Position numbers and translations under genes: made by a program
Source of the DNA: SSF14 sp046331245
Lineage (GTDB): Bacteria; Actinomycetota; Acidimicrobiia; Acidimicrobiales; Microtrichaceae
Direction: 5' to 3'
Length of the DNA: 64,000 nucleotides
Assembly (NCBI GenBank): GCA_046331245.1
Contig: JAXLRH010000005.1
Coordinates: forward strand, 124,001-188,000
Notes under the pieces: generated by a model
The model's input: the letters and a program-made list of their open reading frames with translations, nothing else
Databases searched by the model: none
What the model was told of the DNA's origin: nothing
Shown: piece by piece, positions 59,243-64,000 of the stretch
How positions within the stretch are numbered: the stretch's first letter is position 1
How the letters are laid out: each line of letters starts with the position of its first letter

Positions 59243-59275
59243 TAGGCTTGCCCCGTTCGGAAATCTTCTGAGGAG
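59243..59275 (+). promoter_or_regulatory. Promoter and ribosome site of DUF3107 gene
   Basis: TAGGCT (59243-59248), then GAGGAG (59270-59275) five bases before the GTG at 59281. Unlike many neighbours this transcript has a proper leader of about 25 nt. Confidence 0.45.
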
Positions 59276-59280
59276 TCATC

Positions 59281-59514
59281 GTGGACGTACGTATCGGAAT
59301 CACGCAGTCGATGCGGGAGCTCGAGCTGGAGTTGGGCGACGACGTCGATCGCGCCGAGCTGGTGGCCAAGGTGACGGCCGCGCTCGACTCCGACACGGGC
59401 GTGTTGTGGCTCACCGACCGCAAGGGTCGCGAGGTCGCCGTGCCCGCCGCCAAGATCTCCTACGTCGAGGTGGGCAGCGGCACCGAGAGCCGCAACATCG
59501 GGTTCTCCGTCTGA
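59281..59514 (+). CDS. DUF3107 family protein
   Basis: 77 residues, GTG start with GAGGAG. VRIGITQSMRELELELGDDV, LVAKVTAALDSDTGVLWLTD and GREVAVPAAKISYVEVG match DUF3107, a small actinobacterial family with unknown role. It leads the block of two ArsA-like ATPases (15 bp spacing). Probably co-transcribed with them. Confidence 0.8.
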   Translation: MDVRIGITQSMRELELELGDDVDRAELVAKVTAALDSDTGVLWLTDRKGREVAVPAAKISYVEVGSGTESRNIGFSV

Positions 59515-59529
59515 GCTCATGGCGCCCGA

Positions 59530-60483
59530 GTGAGCGCTCGCCCGCACCTCCTCGACCGCAGGCTGCTGTTCGTCACCGGTAAGGGCGGCGTCGGCAAGAC
59601 CACGATCGCGTCGTCGCTGGCGATCCTGGCCGCCACGGAGGGCAAGCGCACGCTGGTGTGCGAGGTCGACGCGAAGGGCAACCTCGCGGAATTCTACGGC
59701 ACCAAGCCGCTGCGGTTCGCGCCGACCGAGGTGCAGTCGGGCCTGTTCGCCATGACGATGGACACCGAGGAGTCGCTCCGCGAGTACCTCAAGCTCCAGC
59801 TGCGGGTGCCGCTCATCAGCCGCCTCGGCCCGCTCGCGAAGACCTTCGACTTCGTGGCCACTGCGGCCCCCGGCGTGAAGGAGATCCTCACCGTCGGGAA
59901 GCTGGCGTACGAGGTCCGCGAGAAGAACTACGACCTCGTCGTGGTCGACGCCTCCGCGACCGGCCACGTGGTCGGCCAGCTGGCCTCGCCGGTGGCGATG
60001 AAGGAGCTCGTGAGCGTCGGCATCGTCCGCCAGCAGACCGAGTGGATGCTCGACATCCTCACCGATCCGCTGCAGACCGGTGTCGTCGTGGTGGCGACGC
60101 CCGAGGAGATGCCCGTCAACGAGACGATCGAGCTCATCGGTCGGCTCGACTCCGAGACCGACATCTCGGTGGCGGCGGTCATCGCCAACCGGGTGCTGCC
60201 CGAGCTGTTCAGCCGCGACGAGGAGGCGCTGTTCGACCGCCTCGACGGGCCGAAGGGTCGCGCTGCGCTCGTGGCCGCGGTGGGGGAGCCCGCCGAGCTC
60301 GTGGTCGACGCGGCGCGCCTGGCGGTGGATCTGCGCCGGAGCCGCGCGGTCCATCTCGCCAATCTGGCGGAGCGCCTTCCCGCCGACGTGCCGCTCGTCA
60401 ACGTGCCGTACCTGTTCACCCGCTCGCACGGCATCCGCACCACCCGCCAGGTCGCCGAACGCCTGGGCGAGGAGCTGCTGTGA
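59530..60483 (+). CDS. ArsA/Get3-like ATPase, first copy
   Basis: 317 residues, GTG start. LLFVTGKGGVGKTTIASSLA is the deviant Walker A of the SIMIBI class. TLVCEVDAKGNLAEFYGTKP carries the A' region, and NYDLVVVDASATGHVVGQLA the switch II/Walker B with a GHxxxxL motif similar to ArsA/Get3. GIVRQQTEWMLDILTDPLQT and VVVATPEEMPVNETIELIGR continue the fold. No CxxC dimer motif of Get3 is seen. The pair resembles Rv3679/Rv3680 of M. tuberculosis from memory. The stop overlaps the second ATPase by GTGA, so they are translated together. Confidence 0.88.
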   Translation: MSARPHLLDRRLLFVTGKGGVGKTTIASSLAILAATEGKRTLVCEVDAKGNLAEFYGTKPLRFAPTEVQSGLFAMTMDTEESLREYLKLQLRVPLISRLGPLAKTFDFVATAAPGVKEILTVGKLAYEVREKNYDLVVVDASATGHVVGQLASPVAMKELVSVGIVRQQTEWMLDILTDPLQTGVVVVATPEEMPVNETIELIGRLDSETDISVAAVIANRVLPELFSRDEEALFDRLDGPKGRAALVAAVGEPAELVVDAARLAVDLRRSRAVHLANLAERLPADVPLVNVPYLFTRSHGIRTTRQVAERLGEELL

Positions 60484-61658
60484 CGCCGCCGCGTCGCGCC
60501 GCCGCCCCCGAGGTGACGATCGAGCAGCTCTGCGCGGCGAAGGAGATCGTGATCTCCACGGGGTCCGGCGGCGTCGGCAAGACCACCACCGCCGCGGCGC
60601 TCGGCGCCCAGGCGGCGCTCACGATGGGCGCCAAGGTGCTGGTGCTCACGGTCGACCCGGCCAAGCGCCTGGCGAACGCGATGGGGCTGCAGAGCTTCGG
60701 CAACGTCGAGACCCGGGTACCCACCGAGGCGTTCGTCGCCGCCGGCGCGAAGCCCGAGGGCGAGCTGTGGGCGGCGATGCTCGACACCAAGCAGAGCTGG
60801 GACGATCTCATCGCCCGGCACGCCCCCGACCGCCAGACCCGCGACGACATCCTCGCCAACCCGCTGTACCAGAACATCACCGGCAAGTTCGTCCAGAGCC
60901 ACGACTACGTGGCGATGGAGCGGCTGTACGAGATCCACACGTCGGGCCGATACGACCTGATCGTGGTGGACACGCCCCCCACCCGCAACGCCGTCGACTT
61001 CCTCGATGCCCCCGAGCGGATGGCCGACTTCTTCAGCTCGCGGCTGCTGCGGTGGCTCATCGCGCCGTACCGGTCGAAGGTGGTGAGCTTCGCGTCCAAG
61101 CCCTTCTACTCGGTGGCCGACCGCATCCTCGGCACGCAGTTCCTGCAGGACATCGCCGAGTTCTTCATCCTCTTCCAGTCGATGTACGACGGGTTCGTGG
61201 AGCGGGCCGACGCCGTGCAGCGGCTGCTCGCCAGCCCGTCGGCGACGTTCATCGTCGTGTCGACGCTGGAGGCCGCGCCGGCCCGGGAGGCGCAGTTCTT
61301 CCTGGACCTGCTCAACGAGCGCGAGCTCCACGTGGGAGCGCTCGTGCTCAACAAGGTGCTGCCCGACTACCTGCTCAGCCGCCCCGGCGCAGAGGCGGCT
61401 CGAAAGATGGCGGGCGACGCGGCCACCATCGCCGAGTCGCTGGGGTCGGTGTGGAGCAAGGGCGGCAACGGAGTTCGGGTGCTGGAGGAGATCGGCGCCA
61501 GCTTCACGAACTACCAGCTGGTCGCCCAGCGCGAGGCCGAGCTCCGCGGCGAGCTGTCCTCCAGCGCGTCCACCGTGGCCACGGTGCCGTACTTCAGCGA
61601 CGACATCGCCGACCTCGCCGGGCTCCTCGCCCTCGGCGAACGGCTCTGGACGAGCTGA
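60480..61658 (+). CDS. ArsA/Get3-like ATPase, second copy
   Basis: 392 residues. EIVISTGSGGVGKTTTAAAL is the Walker A. LVLTVDPAKRLANAMGL carries the A' Asp, and SGRYDLIVVDTPPTRNAVDF the Walker B/switch II. LRWLIAPYRSKVVSFASKPF and FLQDIAEFFILFQSMYDGFV form a long, hydrophobic helical insert as in tail-anchored protein-handling Get3 or ArsA. VNKVLP-like NKVLPDYLLSRP is the A-loop region. It is larger than the first copy and overlaps it, consistent with a heterodimer. Arsenite transport is not supported by any nearby gene. Confidence 0.88.
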   Translation: MTPPRRAAAPEVTIEQLCAAKEIVISTGSGGVGKTTTAAALGAQAALTMGAKVLVLTVDPAKRLANAMGLQSFGNVETRVPTEAFVAAGAKPEGELWAAMLDTKQSWDDLIARHAPDRQTRDDILANPLYQNITGKFVQSHDYVAMERLYEIHTSGRYDLIVVDTPPTRNAVDFLDAPERMADFFSSRLLRWLIAPYRSKVVSFASKPFYSVADRILGTQFLQDIAEFFILFQSMYDGFVERADAVQRLLASPSATFIVVSTLEAAPAREAQFFLDLLNERELHVGALVLNKVLPDYLLSRPGAEAARKMAGDAATIAESLGSVWSKGGNGVRVLEEIGASFTNYQLVAQREAELRGELSSSASTVATVPYFSDDIADLAGLLALGERLWTS

Positions 61659-61665
61659 GCCACCG

Positions 61666-63132
61666 ATGGGCGTCCCGGTCGACATCCTGACGACGAGGAC
61701 CGACCTCGACGCCGCCGCCCGCGACCACCTGGGTCGCCTCACCGACGAGTGGGCGATGCTCGCCGACTTCTGCTTCAGCGACCTCGTGCTCTACGTGCGC
61801 GATCGCGACGACCGCTACCTCATGGCCCGCCACGTGCGCCCGGCGACCTCGCAGACGATCTACGAGACCGACGTGGTGGGGGAGGTGCGCACGGCGGCGC
61901 AGCGCCCGCTGATCCACCAGGCGTTCCGCGACGGGGCGAGCGGCCGCGGCGACATCGACTCGGCCTGGCTCGGCGAGCGGGTGCGGGTCGACGCGATTCC
62001 CGTCCGGCTGGGCGGTCGGGTCATCGCCGTGCTCGCGCGGGAGTTCTTCTCCGCGATCCGGCTCCGCCCCGGTGAGCTCGAGCAGACCTACGAGCGGGTG
62101 TTCGCCCGCTTCGCGGCGATGATCGCCGCCGGCGCGTTCCCGTTCCCCCAGGAGGACGTCGGCCACGCGACGATGCCCAGGGTGGGCGACGGCGTGGTCG
62201 TTCTGGGACGGCGCGGTCAGATCGAGTACTCGTCGCCCAACGCCACGTCCACGCTCACGCGCTCGGGCGTCGATCGCGTCGTGCGCGGGTCGACCTTGGC
62301 CGAGCTCGGCTTCGACGTGGGCGCCGTGCGCTCGAGCCTGGGCCTCGGCCGCCCGATGACCGAGGAGCTCGAGCGCCCCGGCGACGTCACGCTCGTGGTG
62401 CGGGTGCTGCCGTTCGTGGACGAGGGCTCGGTCCGAGGGGCCGTCGTCCTGATCCGCGACATCTCCGACGTCCGTCGCCGCGACCGTCTGCTCCTGTCGA
62501 AGGACGCGACCATCAGCGAGATCCACCACCGGGTGAAGAACAACCTGCAGACGATCTCGTCCCTCCTGCGGTTGCAGGGTCGCCGCCTCACCGAGCCGTC
62601 CGCCCGCGCCGCGGTGGAGGAGTCGGTGCGCCGCATCCGCTCCATCGCGCTCGTCCACGAGACGCTGTCCCGGGAGCCGGGCGACGACGTGGAGTTCCGC
62701 GAGGTGCTCAAGCCGCTCGTGCGCATGGTCAACGAGGGCCTGGTGTCGTCGGAGCACCCGATCCGCTTCGAGATCGACGGCGACGGCGGCGTGGTCTCGT
62801 CGGAGGTCGCCACGTCGTTGTCGCTCGTGGTGACCGAGCTCCTGCAGAACGCCGTGGAGCACGCGTTCCCCGCCGACCGGACGTCGGGGGAGGAGCCGCT
62901 CGTCCGGATCGTGCTCGCCCACGACGCGGACTCGATCCGCGTCGAGGTGGTCGACAACGGTGTGGGAGTGGGGCCGGCGTTCGACCCGGCGGCGGCGACG
63001 AGCCTCGGCCAGTCGATCGTGCAGGCCCTCGTGCAGGACGAGTTGCGGGGCGCGATCGGGTACCGGCAGCGGGCCGACGGCCCGGGGACGTCAGTGGTGC
63101 TCGAGGTGTCGTCCCACAAGCAGTGGGACTGA
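61666..63132 (+). CDS. pdtaS: PdtaS-type sensor histidine kinase
   Basis: 488 residues, no membrane segment. An N-terminal GAF-like domain (about 10-150) and a PAS-like domain (about 165-265) precede the HisKA_2 dimer/phosphoacceptor helix ISEIHHRVKNNLQTISSLLR with the phospho-accepting H287/H288. A HWE-type HATPase follows with LVVTELLQNAVEHAFPAD (N-box) and VEVVDNGVGVGPAF (G1). In M. tuberculosis PdtaS pairs with the ANTAR regulator PdtaR and lies next to whiB1, as here. No response regulator is in the window. It stands 7 bp behind the second ArsA gene and may be cotranscribed. It converges on whiB. Confidence 0.92.
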   Translation: MGVPVDILTTRTDLDAAARDHLGRLTDEWAMLADFCFSDLVLYVRDRDDRYLMARHVRPATSQTIYETDVVGEVRTAAQRPLIHQAFRDGASGRGDIDSAWLGERVRVDAIPVRLGGRVIAVLAREFFSAIRLRPGELEQTYERVFARFAAMIAAGAFPFPQEDVGHATMPRVGDGVVVLGRRGQIEYSSPNATSTLTRSGVDRVVRGSTLAELGFDVGAVRSSLGLGRPMTEELERPGDVTLVVRVLPFVDEGSVRGAVVLIRDISDVRRRDRLLLSKDATISEIHHRVKNNLQTISSLLRLQGRRLTEPSARAAVEESVRRIRSIALVHETLSREPGDDVEFREVLKPLVRMVNEGLVSSEHPIRFEIDGDGGVVSSEVATSLSLVVTELLQNAVEHAFPADRTSGEEPLVRIVLAHDADSIRVEVVDNGVGVGPAFDPAAATSLGQSIVQALVQDELRGAIGYRQRADGPGTSVVLEVSSHKQWD

Positions 63133-63140
63133 CGGGTCGG

Positions 63141-63425
63141 TCAGGCCGACTTGCGCTGGCTGGCGAGCCAGGCGCGGCGCAGCTTGCGGCGCTCTTCCTC
63201 CGAGGTGCCACCCCAGACACCGGAGTCCTGGTTGGTGATCATCGCGAACTCGAGGCAGGGGGCCTTCGAGGCGCAGGTGCCGCACACGGCCTTTGCGGTG
63301 TCGATCTGCTCGATGGCGGGGCCGGTGGTGCCGACCGGGAAGAACAGGTCGGGATCGGTGTCCTGGCAGGCCGCGACTGAACGCCAGTCATCGTTCGCAA
63401 GGGTGAGAGAGCGGCTCGAGGTCAT
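63141..63425 (-). CDS. whiB1: WhiB-family Fe-S transcription factor, WhiB1-like
   Basis: 94 residues from ATG at 63425, with GGAGGA 10 nt upstream. The four cluster ligands are C20, C48, C51 and C57 (AACQD, VCGTCASKAPCL). DPDLFFPVGTTGPA near 24-37 and the GVWGG turn at residues 69-73 followed by SEEERRKLRRAWLASQRK, the basic DNA-binding tail, complete the family pattern. The FFPVG...GPA and QDSGVWGG details and location beside PdtaS favour WhiB1 over other paralogues. WhiB1 is NO-sensitive and binds sigma A in mycobacteria. An ATG further upstream (63518) lacks support. Confidence 0.93.
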   Translation of the reverse strand: MTSSRSLTLANDDWRSVAACQDTDPDLFFPVGTTGPAIEQIDTAKAVCGTCASKAPCLEFAMITNQDSGVWGGTSEEERRKLRRAWLASQRKSA

Positions 63426-63505
63426 GGCCACGATTCCTCCAGAAAGGCGTGCAAGAGGGGTGATGAGGACACTGCAGAACTGATTCGGCTCCACCGCGAC
63501 AGAGG

Positions 63506-63522
63506 CCCCATACTGCATGGGG
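63506..63522 (-). promoter_or_regulatory. Hairpin in the whiB upstream region
   Basis: CCCCAT (63506-63511) and ATGGGG (63517-63522) form a perfect 6-bp stem with a 5-nt loop, about 80 bp before the whiB ATG. The 228-bp gap between whiB and the GDPD gene is the longest in the window and is locally less GC-rich. The hairpin could be part of the 5' leader or an operator. No clear -35/-10 pair was found for whiB. Confidence 0.35.
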
Positions 63523-63653
63523 ACCGGTGTCAGGGCTCACGAGCTACCCGCCGTTCGGACCGGTTGGTCGGGCTCTTGTGAAAAGTGGAACAAGCCCAAG
63601 GTATCGTCGGATTACGGCCCTGTAAAGGGAAAGTTCGGGAGGATTTGCATTTC

Positions 63654-64000
63654 ATGATGGTCATCGGTCATAGGGGCGCCTCCTTCGATTTCCCCGAGAA
63701 CACCCTCGAGGCCTTCGAGGGGGCGGCGGCGCAGGGCGCGGACTGGGTCGAGCTCGACGTCCGGTGCACCGCCGACGGTGTCCTGGTGGTGCACCACGAC
63801 GCCGTGCTGCCCGACGGCCGGGTCATCTTCGACACGATTGCCGGCGACCTCCCCGACACGGTGACGACCCTCGAGCTGGCGCTGGCCACGTGCCTCCCGA
63901 TGGGCGTGAACGTGGAGATCAAGAACTCCCCGGCGGAGCCCGGGTACGACCCGACGGGCGCGCTCGCCCGCTCCACGGTGCTGGCGATCGGCGGTGTCGG
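63654..64000 (+). CDS. Glycerophosphodiester phosphodiesterase, N-terminal part
   Basis: The frame is open to the window end (115 codons). MMVIGHRGASFDFPENTLEA contains the GDPD signature HRG...PENT. ADWVELDVRCTADGVLVVHH carries the E-x-D metal ligands and the second catalytic His. VNVEIKNSP supplies the third metal ligand Glu. The enzyme cleaves glycerophosphodiesters to glycerol-3-phosphate and an alcohol. GGGAGGA lies about 10 nt before ATG-ATG; either start is possible. Divergent from whiB. The C-terminus lies outside the window. Confidence 0.93.
   Translation, partial: MMVIGHRGASFDFPENTLEAFEGAAAQGADWVELDVRCTADGVLVVHHDAVLPDGRVIFDTIAGDLPDTVTTLELALATCLPMGVNVEIKNSPAEPGYDPTGALARSTVLAIGGV

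Noticed and set aside
59530..61658. Arsenite efflux pump ATPases
   Set aside because: No arsB, arsR or arsC nearby and no arsenite-binding cysteines recognised; the paired ATPases by DUF3107 fit the actinobacterial Get3-like group.

Overview
This 64 kb window is very GC-rich, nearly every codon ends in G or C, and it contains no rRNA, tRNA, CRISPR or phage genes that I can see. The gene content is actinobacterial: a WhiB1-like regulator beside a PdtaS-type histidine kinase, a pair of ArsA-family ATPases behind a DUF3107 gene, DUF2079, DUF5317 and DUF4279 genes, DinB and TIGR03086 proteins, a class E-type sortase, and a BioD whose tail resembles the actinobacterial BioB helper BsaP. A complete System I cytochrome c maturation operon and many fatty acyl-CoA genes make a deep-branching class such as Acidimicrobiia (Ilumatobacter-like) my best guess. 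That is an inference from gene content.

Layout. 1-5.1 kb: end of a DUF2079 membrane protein, an XRE/nucleotidyltransferase pair, a GNAT, an alpha/beta hydrolase, a YbaK deacylase, a DUF455 ferritin-like protein, and a tiny secreted peptide closed by strong hairpins. 5.1-7.0 kb: leuA behind an attenuator with a leucine-run leader peptide. 7-11 kb: two DinB-like proteins, an acyl-CoA ligase, and a frameshifted secreted beta-propeller. 10.9-15.4 kb: biotin genes as divergent bioB-bioA and bioF-bioD. 15.4-24.7 kb: a degenerate GGDEF protein, small unknowns, a hydrolase with a lysine-rich tail, cysS, an SdrD-B surface protein, MarR, an M1 peptidase and an acyl-CoA dehydrogenase. 24.8-27.7 kb: a DrrAB-type ABC exporter, then an AbiEi/DUF559 endonuclease-like gene bracketed by 53-bp inverted repeats and G-quadruplex-prone tracts. 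27.7-38.5 kb: an FAD oxidase, TetR, a FIST plus GGDEF-EAL signalling operon, and an acyl-CoA carboxylase (beta and biotin carrier subunits) between two crotonases. 38.5-47.1 kb: a septum-formation lipoprotein, a sortase, and ccmABCDEFGHI. 47.2-57 kb: a saccharopine dehydrogenase-like protein, tandem DJ-1/PfpI genes, an AtuA protein split in two around a reversed histidine phosphatase, a molybdopterin oxidoreductase, membrane proteins and a cysteine desulfurase. 57.2-64 kb: a SufR-like Fe-S regulator divergent from mrp, then DUF3107, two ArsA ATPases, PdtaS, WhiB and the start of a glycerophosphodiesterase.

Links between genes. Biotin made by bioABFD is needed by the acyl-CoA carboxylase. Fe-S supply (desulfurase, SufR-like regulator, Mrp) would serve BioB and WhiB. 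CcmG/H/I and the heme exporter serve c-type cytochromes. About two dozen genes have a TANNNT-like -10 hexamer 6-10 nt before the start codon, so leaderless transcription looks like the default. Four apparent single-base deletions lie between 10.28 and 13.72 kb, in the beta-propeller gene and bioF, and are more likely consensus errors than true decay. The most unusual items are the inverted-repeat DUF559 cassette, the BioD-BsaP-like fusion, and the divergent promoters that share bases.
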